Assembly: GCF_021531715.1 (NCBI RefSeq)
Contig: NZ_JAFBIT010000002.1
Location: 310,001-374,000, forward strand
Length of the DNA stretch: 64,000 nt
Direction of reading: 5' to 3'
Origin: Anaeromassilibacillus senegalensis
GTDB lineage: Bacteria; Bacillota; Clostridia; Oscillospirales; Acutalibacteraceae
The notes under the pieces are model-generated. The model had not been told where the DNA came from. It searched no databases and saw only the letters and a list, made by a program, of their open reading frames with translations. A program made the translations under genes and the position numbers. Position 1 is the stretch's first letter, and every line of letters begins with the position of its first letter. Shown here in pieces: positions 49,016 to 58,439 of the stretch.

Positions 49016-50341
49016 TCAGGCGGTCTCAGACAACTCCTCGTCCTCGCGAATTACCTTAAGATTTTCTTTCCGGATCTCGCGCACGCCGAGCATATACACC
49101 GTGCCCTCGTCCGCCATCGCGATGCTCTTCGTATCGGGCTGCGACGCGCAGGAGGCCTCCACCGCGCCGGTCACAAGATCGACGGATACGACGGAATCCG
49201 GCAGCAGAGCCGCCACCTTTGAGCCCGCCGAGGAAAGCCACGCAGCGCGTCCGGGAAGCTCAGCCTCCGTCGGCTCCGCGCTGTTTTCAAAGATCAGCAG
49301 CGTGCTGACACCGCCGTAAGCGTAGTTGGAGACGGACACAACTGCGCGCGTTCCCGTCAGGCAGAACGCCGTGACCTCGCGGCCGCCGTAATCATACGGG
49401 GTAAACTCGAAGCTGCCGTTGCTGACGAGCATCTGCGCGTCGCCGACCGCGAGCACGCGGTTATTGCGGCTCCAGAGCAGGCCGAGCACCAGGTTGCCCG
49501 CGCTTTCGTACTCCGCGACGGGCGTTTCCTTCGAGAAATCGAGAATCGTGATGTGCGAGACAATCTCGCCGCTGCGGCTCGTAACCGAAGCCACCGCGCC
49601 CTTTGTGCCGTCGCTGTTCAGCGCGAGGGCGCAGATGTACGTATCGGCAAAATCGTACTGATACTGCAGGCTACCGTCGCGCTTATAGACGCAGAGCCGG
49701 GACGCATAGTCCGTCGGCTGCAGCGCAAGCGCAAACTTGCCGGATTCGCAGATTGTCCCGGCGGTGATATTGCTCTCACTCGTGCCGGAGACCTGCGTGC
49801 CGGACGCCGTCTCCACACGGTAGCCGGCGCCGCCCATGTTGTAGAGCAGATAGCGCCCGCCCGCATGGGAGACCGCCGGATTGTTGTAGCTGTGGCGAAC
49901 GGAGAAAAGCTCCTTCGCGGAATTGTTCATCACGGTCAGTGCCGTGTCGCTGACGATACAGGCATTGCCGTCGCTCGCGCCGAAATTTCCGGCCTCCGCC
50001 GTGCTGCCGATGAGATTCACCGGATATCCATCGCCGAAGCCAAGGCCTACCGCCTTGGTGCGGATCCAGTTGCCGACATTCGCGGGCTGCAGATTCTCCC
50101 AGTTTTCGAGGACAAGGAGCACGAGCACCGCCGCGAGCAAAATCGCCGCAACCTTGTACACCGTCCTGGAAATGCGCGGCGCGGTGCGCTCGGCTTTGAG
50201 CGCGGGGTGCTCCGCCGCATCCGGTTCGTCGTGCACCGGTTCTTCATAGACCGGGTTTTCCCGCACCGGTGCAGCGGGCTTTTTCACCCGTCCGCCGCGC
50301 CCGTCCGGCGTCAATCTGTAAATTTTTTTATCCTTTGTCAT
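49016..50341 (-). CDS. DUF5711-family membrane-anchored propeller-like protein
   Basis: 441 aa. Cytoplasmic basic N-terminus with an acidic/Pro-rich stretch (27-48), one membrane helix (about 61-79), then an extracellular beta-propeller-like domain of repeated strands (SKELFSVRHSYNNP, GRYLLYNMGG, YICALALNSDGTKGAVAS, VLGLLWSRNNRVLAVGD). It matches the Clostridia DUF5711 pattern. Role unknown. Starts 7 bp upstream of the truA end, so the two genes are closely packed, in the same direction as truA. Confidence 0.8.
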   Translation of the reverse strand: MTKDKKIYRLTPDGRGGRVKKPAAPVRENPVYEEPVHDEPDAAEHPALKAERTAPRISRTVYKVAAILLAAVLVLLVLENWENLQPANVGNWIRTKAVGLGFGDGYPVNLIGSTAEAGNFGASDGNACIVSDTALTVMNNSAKELFSVRHSYNNPAVSHAGGRYLLYNMGGAGYRVETASGTQVSGTSESNITAGTICESGKFALALQPTDYASRLCVYKRDGSLQYQYDFADTYICALALNSDGTKGAVASVTSRSGEIVSHITILDFSKETPVAEYESAGNLVLGLLWSRNNRVLAVGDAQMLVSNGSFEFTPYDYGGREVTAFCLTGTRAVVSVSNYAYGGVSTLLIFENSAEPTEAELPGRAAWLSSAGSKVAALLPDSVVSVDLVTGAVEASCASQPDTKSIAMADEGTVYMLGVREIRKENLKVIREDEELSETA

Positions 50342-50347
50342 ATCGGA

Positions 50348-51118
50348 TTACCCTCTGTATGCCGCGTCCTGCGGCAGATCATAGAAAACCTCGTCGAGAT
50401 ACAGCCCGCACGCCGGAGCAGTGGGGCCTGCGTATTTACGGTCGCGGCGCGCGAGAATCGCGGGGATATCCCCGGGCTGAAAGCGCCCCTGCTGCACGGC
50501 GAGCAGCGTGCCCGTCATGATGCGCACCATATTGTAGAGAAAACCGTCCGCCGCGACCGTGAAGCGCACCACGTCGCCCTCGCGCGTGACGCGGCTTTCC
50601 GTAACCGTGCGGGTGAAATCGCCCGCCTCACGCTTATCCAGCGTGCAGAACGAGGTGAAATCGTGCGTGCCCAGAAAATGCTGGGCCGCTTCGTTCAGCT
50701 TCTTTTCGTCGATACGGTGGTAATAATGCAGCGCGCGGTCATGCAGAAACGGATTGCGGATCTCATGGTTCCAAATCTCATAGACGTACCGCTTGCCGCG
50801 GCACGAATACCGCGCGTGAAAATCGGGCGGCACCTCCCGGCAGGAGAGCACCGCGATATCCGGCGGCAGAAAGTGGTTCAGCGCGCCGACAAGCCGCTGC
50901 GGCGGGATGCTGTGCCCCGTTTTCATACTGATGCAGAACGCCCGCGCGTGCACGCCGGTATCGGTGCGGCTACACGCCTTGATATCCGGCTGCGTGCCGA
51001 GCACGTTCCGAAGCGCCTCCTGAAAGACGCCCTGTATGCTCTGGGCGTTTTCCTGCACCTGCCAGCCGTGGTAGCCGCTGCCGTCGTATTGAATTTTCAG
51101 AAGCAGGTTGCGCTCCAT
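50348..51118 (-). CDS. truA: tRNA pseudouridine(38-40) synthase
   Basis: 256 aa. LKIQYDGSGYHGWQ start and catalytic Asp53 in SRTDTGVHA, plus DFTSFC and NMVRIMTGTL. TruA (EC 5.4.99.12). The ATG at 51118 begins exactly at the conserved first strand; an upstream in-frame extension overlaps ecfT and is rejected. ecfA1-ecfA2-ecfT-truA order is typical of Firmicutes. Confidence 0.95.
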   Translation of the reverse strand: MERNLLLKIQYDGSGYHGWQVQENAQSIQGVFQEALRNVLGTQPDIKACSRTDTGVHARAFCISMKTGHSIPPQRLVGALNHFLPPDIAVLSCREVPPDFHARYSCRGKRYVYEIWNHEIRNPFLHDRALHYYHRIDEKKLNEAAQHFLGTHDFTSFCTLDKREAGDFTRTVTESRVTREGDVVRFTVAADGFLYNMVRIMTGTLLAVQQGRFQPGDIPAILARRDRKYAGPTAPACGLYLDEVFYDLPQDAAYRG

Positions 51119-51135
51119 AGCCGGTCTCCTTATAC

Positions 51136-51954
51136 TTATCGGACAATTGCCGGGGGAATCAGAATATTCAGCACAATAAACGCCGCCAGATAGACGACGC
51201 ACAGCGCGATGGCCGTCCAATCCACACGGCCGAGTTTCAGCACCTTCATCTTCGTGCGCCCCTCGCCGCCGTGGTAGCAGCGGCTCTCCATCGCAGTCGC
51301 AAGGTCGAACGCGCGGCGGAATGCCGAAACGAACAGCGGAATCAGTACCGGAATCAGCGCGCGGATACGCTGCACAAGCCCGCCGCTTTCCATATCCGCG
51401 CCGCGCGCCTTCTGCGCGGCCATGATCTTCTCGGTCTCCTCGAGCAGCGTCGGCACGAAGCGCAGCGCGATCGTCATCATCATCGCGAATTCATGCACCG
51501 GCACATGCAGCAGCGCGAGAGGCTTCAAAAGCCGCTCGATCGCGTCGGTCAGCTGTGTCGGCGACGTCGTAAACGTCAGGACGGAGCTGATAAGAATCAG
51601 CACGATGATGCGCACCGCGATCATGATGCTGTTCAGAATGCCGTTCTTTGTGATCGTCACAAAGCCGAGCTGAAAAAGCGGGTCGCCCGTGCCGTAAAAC
51701 AGGTTCAGAATCGCGGTGAACGCGACGATGAACAGGATCGGTTTCAGGCTCTTGATATAGAGCTTCGCCGGCACCTTAGAAAGCGCAATGCCGGCAAGGC
51801 AGACCAGAATGGTCGCCGCCATCGTGACAAAATTCTTCGCGCAGAAGATCAGCACGATGAAATACACCGTCAGACACAGCTTGATGCGCGGATCCATGCG
51901 GTGCATGACCGATTTTCCGGGGAAAAACTGCCCCATCGTGACATCGGAAATCAT
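51136..51954 (-). CDS. ecfT: ECF transporter transmembrane subunit EcfT
   Basis: 272 aa, about five to six membrane helices, and the two cytoplasmic coupling motifs: A-x-x-A-R-G (AQKARGADMESG) and A-x-x-S-R (AMESRCYHGG). Couples EcfA ATPases to vitamin-binding S components, none of which is encoded here. The ATG at 51954 overlaps the ecfA2 stop by 4 bp. Confidence 0.94.
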   Translation of the reverse strand: MISDVTMGQFFPGKSVMHRMDPRIKLCLTVYFIVLIFCAKNFVTMAATILVCLAGIALSKVPAKLYIKSLKPILFIVAFTAILNLFYGTGDPLFQLGFVTITKNGILNSIMIAVRIIVLILISSVLTFTTSPTQLTDAIERLLKPLALLHVPVHEFAMMMTIALRFVPTLLEETEKIMAAQKARGADMESGGLVQRIRALIPVLIPLFVSAFRRAFDLATAMESRCYHGGEGRTKMKVLKLGRVDWTAIALCVVYLAAFIVLNILIPPAIVR

Positions 51955-52829
51955 TTCGGCTGCACCTCCCCCTTCTTTTTCGGCGCAAGCAGCGGGATCA
52001 GCTCCATCAGCGCCTCATCGACGCTGAGCACCGTCTCGCTGACCGGCAGCCCCATCGCGCGCAGACGGCGCATAATCGAGGTGATCTGCGGCAGACGAAG
52101 GCCCATCGGCTCCAGAAGCTCGCCGCGCGAAAAGACGGTGCGCGTCTCCTCGAGCATTTCGGCGTGCCCGTTGTTCATGACGAGGACGCGGTCCGCCGTG
52201 CGGCCGATATCCTCCATACTGTGTGAAACGAGCAGCACGGTATTTTTCCGGTGCTCGTGATACTGCGAAATCTGCGCCAAAATCACGTCGCGCCCTTTCG
52301 GGTCGAGGCCCGCAGCGGGCTCGTCGAGGATCAGCACCTCGGGGTCCATCGCGATGACGCCCGCGATGGCCGCACGGCGCTTTTCGCCGCCGGAAAGCTC
52401 AAACGGTGACTTTTCGAGCAGCTCGGGCTTCAGATCGGTGAATTTCGCCGCCTCCTTCGCGCGCTCGAGCGCCTCCTCATCGGAAAGCCCCATGTTTTTC
52501 GGACCAAACATGATGTCCTTGATGACCGTTTCCTCAAAGAGCTGGTACTCCGGATACTGGAACACCATGCCCACCTGAAAGCGCACGCGGCGGATCTCCT
52601 TCGGCTTTTCCCAGATGTCATGCCCATCGAGCAGCACCTGCCCCGCCGTCGGGCGGATCAGGCCGTTGAGCATCTGAATCAGCGTCGATTTGCCGCTGCC
52701 TGTGTGGCCGATGACGCCGACGAACTCGCCCTTTTCGACGGAGATCGAAACGCTTTCGACCGCCGTCTTTTCAAACGGCGTGCCGACGCCGTACGTATAC
52801 GTTAGATTTTTTGTTTCCAGAATTGCCAT
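51951..52829 (-). CDS. ecfA2: ECF transporter ATPase EcfA2
   Basis: 292 aa. Walker A GHTGSGKST (41-49), Q-loop VFQYPEYQLF, ABC signature LSGGEKRR, Walker B EVLILDEP, H-loop HSMED; the C-terminal Q-helix region is typical. Energises vitamin uptake with EcfA1 and EcfT. Second ATPase in the operon; overlaps ecfT. Confidence 0.94.
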   Translation of the reverse strand: MAILETKNLTYTYGVGTPFEKTAVESVSISVEKGEFVGVIGHTGSGKSTLIQMLNGLIRPTAGQVLLDGHDIWEKPKEIRRVRFQVGMVFQYPEYQLFEETVIKDIMFGPKNMGLSDEEALERAKEAAKFTDLKPELLEKSPFELSGGEKRRAAIAGVIAMDPEVLILDEPAAGLDPKGRDVILAQISQYHEHRKNTVLLVSHSMEDIGRTADRVLVMNNGHAEMLEETRTVFSRGELLEPMGLRLPQITSIMRRLRAMGLPVSETVLSVDEALMELIPLLAPKKKGEVQPK

Positions 52830-52894
52830 TTACAGTTTCCCCGTTTCCTCTGCCGGGTGCAGGTCCCTTCGGCTCCTGCCCCGCAGCGGTCAAT

Positions 52895-53731
52895 TTATCC
52901 CTTGCCGCAGTACGATGCGATCGCGGCGACGCATTCCTGCTCGTCGAGCGGCATGCCTTTGATCGTACAGCCCGCCGCGTTCAGACGGTAAATGAGCTCC
53001 GTTGCCTGCGGCACGTCGAGGTGGTGGCGCTTCAAAAGCTCAACCTGCGCAAAAACCGTGCGCGGATCGCCGTCCGTCAGAATCTGCCCGTCGTCCATGA
53101 CGACGACGCGTCCCGCCTTGACCGCCTCGTCCATGTAATGCGTGATCAGCACGATCGTGATGCCCTTCTCACGGTTGAGATAGGTGATCGTATCCATAAC
53201 CTCCTGCCGGCCGCGCGGGTCGAGCATGGCGGTCGGCTCGTCGAGCACGATGCATTGCGTCTCCATGGCGATGACGCCCGCGATTGCGATGCGCTGCTTC
53301 TGACCGCCGGAGAGCTTGTGCGGCGCGTGCTCGCGGTACTCATACATATTGACCGCCTTTAACGCCGCATCGACGCGGCGGCGGATCTCCCCCGGCTCCA
53401 CACCGAGATTCTCCGGCCCGAATGCGACGTCCTCTTCCACGATACCGGCAACGAGCTGGTTGTCCGGATTCTGCTGGACGAGGCCGACGCGGCGGCGCAC
53501 ATCGAGCTGGGTGTCCTCCACAGCCGTGTCGATGCCGTCAACGCGCACCGTACCCGAGGTCGGCACGAGCATGCCGTTGAAGAGCTTCGCCATCGTCGAT
53601 TTGCCGCAGCCGTTGTGTCCGAGCAGCGCGACGAATTCGCCCCGCTCGATATCGAGGTTTACGCCGTGCAGCACCTCGCCGGTTTCCTCACCGTATGAAA
53701 AATGCAGATCCCTGCATTCGATAAATGCCAT
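52895..53731 (-). CDS. ecfA1: ECF transporter ATPase EcfA1
   Basis: 278 aa. Walker [10 protein letters not shown] (about 38-46), [10 protein letters not shown]-loop, signature LSGGQKQR, Walker [15 protein letters not shown]-loop. The ATG at 53731 starts at [14 protein letters not shown]; the open frame extends 41 codons upstream only over the neighbouring methyltransferase end and is rejected. 65 bp separate it from ecfA2. Confidence 0.94.
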   Translation of the reverse strand: MAFIECRDLHFSYGEETGEVLHGVNLDIERGEFVALLGHNGCGKSTMAKLFNGMLVPTSGTVRVDGIDTAVEDTQLDVRRRVGLVQQNPDNQLVAGIVEEDVAFGPENLGVEPGEIRRRVDAALKAVNMYEYREHAPHKLSGGQKQRIAIAGVIAMETQCIVLDEPTAMLDPRGRQEVMDTITYLNREKGITIVLITHYMDEAVKAGRVVVMDDGQILTDGDPRTVFAQVELLKRHHLDVPQATELIYRLNAAGCTIKGMPLDEQECVAAIASYCGKG

Positions 53732-53759
53732 TTTATCCCTTCTTCTGTGCCAAAATATC

Positions 53760-54644
53760 TCAGACCGGCTCGTTCGACCAGATTGCCGTGCTGCCGCAGG
53801 GCAGCGAAAGCCCCGTCGCCGTGACGGGCAGGCCGATCTCGTCGGCGGAGACAAAGCCGCCGAAGCGCGGCTTCAAGAGCGTGCCGAGCAGGTACGCCAT
53901 GACGGACGGCGAAAGCCCCGTCGTGTAGGAATTCAGGATGAAGAACAGCGGATCGTCCGTCAAAACGGGCAGGCACATCTCGACGAGTCCGAAGAGCTGC
54001 TCCTCGAGTTTCCAGACCTCACCGCCCGGGCCGCGCCCGTAGGAGGGCGGGTCCATGATGATGCCGTCGTACCGGTTGCCGCGCCGCGTCTCGCGCTGGA
54101 CGAACTTCACGCAGTCGTCGACGAGCCAGCGCACCGGGCGCTGCTCCAGACCGGACGCCACCGCGTTCTCGCGCGCCCACTGCACCATGCCCTTCGAGGC
54201 ATCCACATGCGTGACCGCCGCACCCGCCGCCATGCAGGCGAGCGTCGCCGCGCCGGTGTAGCCAAAGAGGTTCAGAATTTTGATCTCCCGCTCCGGCTCG
54301 CGCGCCTTGATCTCCCGAATGCGCTGCGCGGTGTAATCCCAGTTCACCGCCTGCTCCGGGAAAATGCCCGTATGCTTGAAGCCCATCGGCTTTAAGCGGA
54401 ACACGAGGTCGCCGTACGTAATCTTCCACACGTCCGGCAGCTTTTTATAGACCTCCCACTTTCCGCCGCCCGTATTGGAGCGCTTGTAGCGCGCGTGGGC
54501 GGTTTTCCAGCGGGGATCCTTTTTTCCGGATTTCCAGATGATCTGCGGGTCGGGACGGATGAGGAGAATATCTCCCCACCGCTCGAGCCGTTCACCGGAA
54601 TCTGTATCAATCAATTCATAGTCGTTCCAGTTTGCACTTCTCAT
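53760..54644 (-). CDS. class I SAM-dependent rRNA-type methyltransferase (RlmI/RlmK-like)
   Basis: 294 aa. Motif [10 protein letters not shown] (124-132), HVDASKG, and D198-P-P-S-Y-G, the DPPxY type of N6/C5 nucleic-acid methyltransferases; no PUA domain and no clear catalytic Cys block, so the target is uncertain. The ATG at 54644 overlaps the glmM stop by one base (TGATG), which indicates tight coupling. Confidence 0.85.
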   Translation of the reverse strand: MRSANWNDYELIDTDSGERLERWGDILLIRPDPQIIWKSGKKDPRWKTAHARYKRSNTGGGKWEVYKKLPDVWKITYGDLVFRLKPMGFKHTGIFPEQAVNWDYTAQRIREIKAREPEREIKILNLFGYTGAATLACMAAGAAVTHVDASKGMVQWARENAVASGLEQRPVRWLVDDCVKFVQRETRRGNRYDGIIMDPPSYGRGPGGEVWKLEEQLFGLVEMCLPVLTDDPLFFILNSYTTGLSPSVMAYLLGTLLKPRFGGFVSADEIGLPVTATGLSLPCGSTAIWSNEPV

Positions 54645-55993
54645 CAGACAAGCTCTTCCTTGATTACTTCAGAAATATCGTTTGCCAGCTTTTCGATCAG
54701 CGCGAGGTCGCGGCCCTCGACCATGACGCGCAGCAGCGGCTCGGTGCCGGAGGGACGCACGATGACGCGTCCGTTGCCATCGAGCGCCTTTGTCGCCGCG
54801 TCGATCGCCTTCTTAACCTTCGGGTCGGTGTAGAACGCCAGCTTGCCCTCGGGCGAAACGCGGATGTTGACCATCGTCTGCGGGAAGCGCTCCATGACGG
54901 TTGCGAGCGAAGAGAGCTTCGCATCGCGGTGCTTCATGATGCTCAGGAGCTGTGCCGCCGTGAGCTGGCCGTCGCCGGTCGTCGCGAAATCGCGGAAAAT
55001 CACATGGCCGCTCTGCTCGCCACCGAAGCTGTAATTCTCGAGCAGCATTTCCTCAAGCACGTAGCGGTCGCCGACCTTCGTCGCCTCGAAGTGGATGTCG
55101 TTTGCCTCGCAGAATTTGATGAAGCCGAGATTCGTCATGATTGTGCCGACGATGCAGCTCTTGTTCAGCTTGCCGCGGCTCTTCATGTCCAGGCCGCAGA
55201 TTGCCATGATGAAGTCGCCGTCCACGGGGTTGCCGTTTTCGTCGACAGCCAGGCAGCGGTCGGCGTCGCCGTCGAACGCGATGCCCGCGTCCACCTCATG
55301 CGTCTTGACGTATTCGATCAGCGACTCCATGTGTGTGGAGCCGCACTTGTCATTGATGTTCAAGCCATTCGGCTCGTTTGAGAGCATATGCACCTTCGCG
55401 CCAAGCTCCGTGAACAGCGTCTCTGCCGTCATCGAGGATGAGCCGTTCGCGCAGTCGAGCGCGATCTCCAGCCCGTCGAGCGAGAAATGCACCGTCGATT
55501 TCACGTGATCGATGTAATCGCGCAGCGCGTTCGGCGCGGTTGTGACCGTTCCGATGTCGCTGTCCGCAGGCTTCGGCGGCAGCGCCGCCTCGCCGAGGAT
55601 CAGCGATTCGATCCGCTCCTCGAGGTCGTCCGGGAGCTTGTAGCCGTCGCCGCTGAAAATCTTGATGCCGTTATACTCGTAGGAGTTGTGCGACGCGGAG
55701 ATCATGACGCCCGCATCCGCCTTGTACTTTTCGACGAGGTACGCCACCGCCGGGGTGGGGACGACGCCGAGCAGCACGACCGACGCGCCGACGCTGCACA
55801 GGCCGGCCGCCATCGCGCTTTCCAGCATATCGCTCGAAAGGCGCGTATCCTTGCCGATGATGACGCGCGGGTGGCGCGTGGACTTGTTGGTGAGGACGGC
55901 TGCCGCCGCCCGACCGAGCTTCGTGGCAAGCTCGCAAGTGAGGTCCTTATTCGCAACGCCGCGAATACCGTCTGTTCCGAATAATCTGCCCAT
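54644..55993 (-). CDS. glmM: phosphoglucosamine mutase
   Basis: 449 aa. LFGTDGIRG start, active-site serine in ISASHN (Ser101), metal loop DGDADR, sugar-binding GGEQSGH and phosphate loop RPSGTEPLLR. Converts glucosamine-6-phosphate to glucosamine-1-phosphate for peptidoglycan. Starts 32 bp after ruvB in the ruvCAB-glmM run. Confidence 0.97.
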   Translation of the reverse strand: MGRLFGTDGIRGVANKDLTCELATKLGRAAAAVLTNKSTRHPRVIIGKDTRLSSDMLESAMAAGLCSVGASVVLLGVVPTPAVAYLVEKYKADAGVMISASHNSYEYNGIKIFSGDGYKLPDDLEERIESLILGEAALPPKPADSDIGTVTTAPNALRDYIDHVKSTVHFSLDGLEIALDCANGSSSMTAETLFTELGAKVHMLSNEPNGLNINDKCGSTHMESLIEYVKTHEVDAGIAFDGDADRCLAVDENGNPVDGDFIMAICGLDMKSRGKLNKSCIVGTIMTNLGFIKFCEANDIHFEATKVGDRYVLEEMLLENYSFGGEQSGHVIFRDFATTGDGQLTAAQLLSIMKHRDAKLSSLATVMERFPQTMVNIRVSPEGKLAFYTDPKVKKAIDAATKALDGNGRVIVRPSGTEPLLRVMVEGRDLALIEKLANDISEVIKEELV

Positions 55994-56025
55994 AACTATT
56001 TACTCCTTTGTTTCTGTTTATATGT

Positions 56026-57087
56026 TCACACATCAAATCTGGGGTTGTCATCCATGGGGGCACCCGGCGGGGTTAAGCCGAGGTGCAGGTACGCGGCGCG
56101 GGTGGCGCAGCGTCCGCGCGGAGTGCGCTGCAGAAAACCGATCTGCATTAAGTACGGCTCCACGACGTCTTCGATCGTGACCGCCTCTTCGCCGATGGCC
56201 GCCGCCAGCGTTTCCACGCCGACAGGGCCGCCGTTATAATACTGGATGATCGCGTTCAGCATGCGCCGGTCGCCGGAATCGAGGCCGAGCTCGTCGACCT
56301 CCAGCCGGTCGAGCGCAATCTTCGCCGTGCTGTACGTAATGACGCCGTCGCTCATCACCTGTGCGAAATCGCGCACGCGCTTGAGCATGCGGTTCGCGAT
56401 ACGCGGCGTGCCGCGCGAACGCGAGGCAATCTCGAGCGCGCCGTCCGCCTCGATCTCAATACCGAGGATGCCTGCGCTGCGGGTGATGATCTTCGCAAGC
56501 TCCTGCGGCTCATACAGCTCCAGCCGCAGCACCACGCCGAAACGGTCGCGAAGCGGTGCGCTGAGCTGCCCGGCACGGGTCGTCGCGCCGACAAGCGTGA
56601 AGCGCGGCAGCGGCAGGTGGTAGCTTGCTGCCATCTGCCCCTTGCCGGTGATGATATCGAGCGCGAAGTCCTCCATCGCGGGGTACAGAATTTCCTCCAC
56701 GGCGCGCGGCAGACGGTGAATCTCGTCGATGAACAGCACGTCGCCGTGGTTGAGGTTCGTCAGAAGCGCGGCGAGATCGCCCGGCTTCTCGATGGCGGGG
56801 CCGCTCGTGATGCGCAGATTGACGCCGAGCTCGTTCGCGATGATGCCCGCGAGCGTCGTCTTGCCAAGGCCCGGCGGGCCGTACAGCAAAACATGGTCGA
56901 GTGATTCCTTGCGCTGTTTCGCCGCTTCGATGAACACCTCAAGGTTTTCCTTCACCTTTTCCTGCCCGACATAATCTTGAAAGGTGCGCGGGCGCAGCGG
57001 ATTTTCCACCTCCGCGTCCTCGGGCGCGTATTCCGGCGCGATCACGCGGTTTTCAAAGTCAAAATCGTCGTTTCTGTCAAATGTCAT
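56026..57087 (-). CDS. ruvB: Holliday junction branch migration ATPase RuvB
   Basis: 353 aa. [12 protein letters not shown], Walker A GPPGLGKT (70-77), Walker B DEIHRL, sensor GATTRAG and C-terminal winged helix with [10 protein letters not shown]. Hexameric motor acting with RuvA. A short C-terminal tail follows. ATG 57087, 18 bp after ruvA. Confidence 0.97.
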   Translation of the reverse strand: MTFDRNDDFDFENRVIAPEYAPEDAEVENPLRPRTFQDYVGQEKVKENLEVFIEAAKQRKESLDHVLLYGPPGLGKTTLAGIIANELGVNLRITSGPAIEKPGDLAALLTNLNHGDVLFIDEIHRLPRAVEEILYPAMEDFALDIITGKGQMAASYHLPLPRFTLVGATTRAGQLSAPLRDRFGVVLRLELYEPQELAKIITRSAGILGIEIEADGALEIASRSRGTPRIANRMLKRVRDFAQVMSDGVITYSTAKIALDRLEVDELGLDSGDRRMLNAIIQYYNGGPVGVETLAAAIGEEAVTIEDVVEPYLMQIGFLQRTPRGRCATRAAYLHLGLTPPGAPMDDNPRFDV

Positions 57088-57105
57088 CGCTTTTTGGCAC
57101 CTTCT

Positions 57106-57717
57106 TTACTGAAAACGGGCCGCCATGCCCTTGAGAGCGAGGCGGATCAGCTCCTCGGTGGGCAGGCTGGAATCGAGCTTCGCGACCGCCTGCGCCGCCT
57201 CCGACTGCGTGTAACCGAGCACGGCGAGCGCCTGCACCGCCTGCTCTGCGTTCTTCGAAGCGGACACCACGCCGATATCCGCCGCAAGGGACAGCTCGCC
57301 GCCGGAGACCGCCATTTTCTTCACCTTGTCCTTAAGCTCGAGCACGATACGCTGGGCGAGCTTCGGACCGACGCCGTTCGCGCGCGTGAAGCTCTTGCTG
57401 TCGCCGGACGCCGCCGCCATCGCGACGCCCTCGGGCGTCATTTCGGACAAAATCGCGAGCGCAACCTTCGGACCGACGCCGCTGATGCCCGTCAGCATCT
57501 TAAAGCAGTTCATCTCGCTCTTCGACGCAAAGCCGAACAGGTCGAGCGCGTCCTCGCGGACATTGAGATGCGTGTAAACCGTCGTCACCTCGCCGATGCG
57601 CGGCATGTTCTTCTGGGTGTGCATGGAAGTAAAGCACTTGAATGCGACGCCGCCGCACTCCACTGCGAGCATTCCCGGCTCCATATGGACGAGCTTTCCG
57701 GTCAGACTGTAAAACAT
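57106..57717 (-). CDS. ruvA: Holliday junction DNA helicase subunit RuvA
   Basis: 203 aa. N-terminal OB fold (MFYSLTGKLV), tandem helix-hairpin-helix motifs (LTGISGVGPKVALAILS; ANGVGPKLAQRIVLELKDK), and C-terminal domain III (ALAVLGYTQSEAAQAV). The ATG at 57717 replaces a TTG six codons upstream as the likely start. Confidence 0.96.
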   Translation of the reverse strand: MFYSLTGKLVHMEPGMLAVECGGVAFKCFTSMHTQKNMPRIGEVTTVYTHLNVREDALDLFGFASKSEMNCFKMLTGISGVGPKVALAILSEMTPEGVAMAAASGDSKSFTRANGVGPKLAQRIVLELKDKVKKMAVSGGELSLAADIGVVSASKNAEQAVQALAVLGYTQSEAAQAVAKLDSSLPTEELIRLALKGMAARFQ

Positions 57718-57761
57718 ATCCTGTAATCCTTTCAAACAAATCTATGCGGCAAAGGGCGCGT

Positions 57762-58256
57762 TCAGCGCAGAAACTGCCGGAGCGGTGTGCCCGAGGCCTG
57801 ACAGTGACAGATCGCGATCGCGAGGGCGTCCGCCGTGTCGTCGGGCTTCGGCACCTCTTTGAGGCAGAGCAGGCGGCGGGTCATCTCCATGACTTGCGGC
57901 TTTAGCGCCTTGCCGTAGCCGGTGACGGCGAGCTTCACCTGCACCGGGGTATATTCGTAAACGGGCACACCGGCCTTCTGCGCCGCGAGGAGGATCACGC
58001 CGCGCGCCTCCGCCACACCGATGCCGGTCGTTTTGTTGTTCGAAAAATACAGCTTCTCCACCGAGACCGCTTCGGGACGATACCGCGCCAGAATATCCGA
58101 AACGCCGTCGTAGATGATCTCGAGCCGCCGGTTGAAATCCACACCCGCTTTGGTTGTCACCGCGCCGTGCTCCAGCGTGCGGTAGCGGTTATTCTTCATT
58201 TCGATGACGCCGTAGCCGACGATCGCGTAGCCGGGGTCGATGCCGAGAACAATCAT
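57762..58256 (-). CDS. ruvC: Holliday junction resolvase RuvC
   Basis: 164 aa. GIDPG motif (first catalytic Asp7), E in VEKLYF, and C-terminal DDTADALAIA with the remaining acidic residues. Resolves junctions with RuvAB. The ATG at 58256 with AAAGGG is chosen; 13 in-frame codons further upstream lack family similarity. First gene of the ruv run. Confidence 0.96.
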   Translation of the reverse strand: MIVLGIDPGYAIVGYGVIEMKNNRYRTLEHGAVTTKAGVDFNRRLEIIYDGVSDILARYRPEAVSVEKLYFSNNKTTGIGVAEARGVILLAAQKAGVPVYEYTPVQVKLAVTGYGKALKPQVMEMTRRLLCLKEVPKPDDTADALAIAICHCQASGTPLRQFLR

Positions 58257-58400
58257 GTTTTTCCCTTTCTGGTGCAAAAGGGCAGAGAAGCCCATATTTA
58301 TTGTAGTATAACATATTTTGCATATCTTGAACAGCCGTAAATTCCGAAAAAATTGTGAACACCCGCATAAACCCGCGTTTTTTCTTCACAAATGCAAAAC

Positions 58401-58427
58401 GGGCGCACAGCTCAGAACCGCGCGCCC
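58401..58427 (-). terminator. terminator after the ADP-ribosylglycohydrolase-like gene
   Basis: GGGCGC (58401-58406) and GCGCCC (58422-58427) form a stem 13 bp past the stop at 58440; the minus strand continues GTTTTG. A short stem, so moderate strength. Confidence 0.55.
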
Positions 58428-58439
58428 AAAATTATGCTG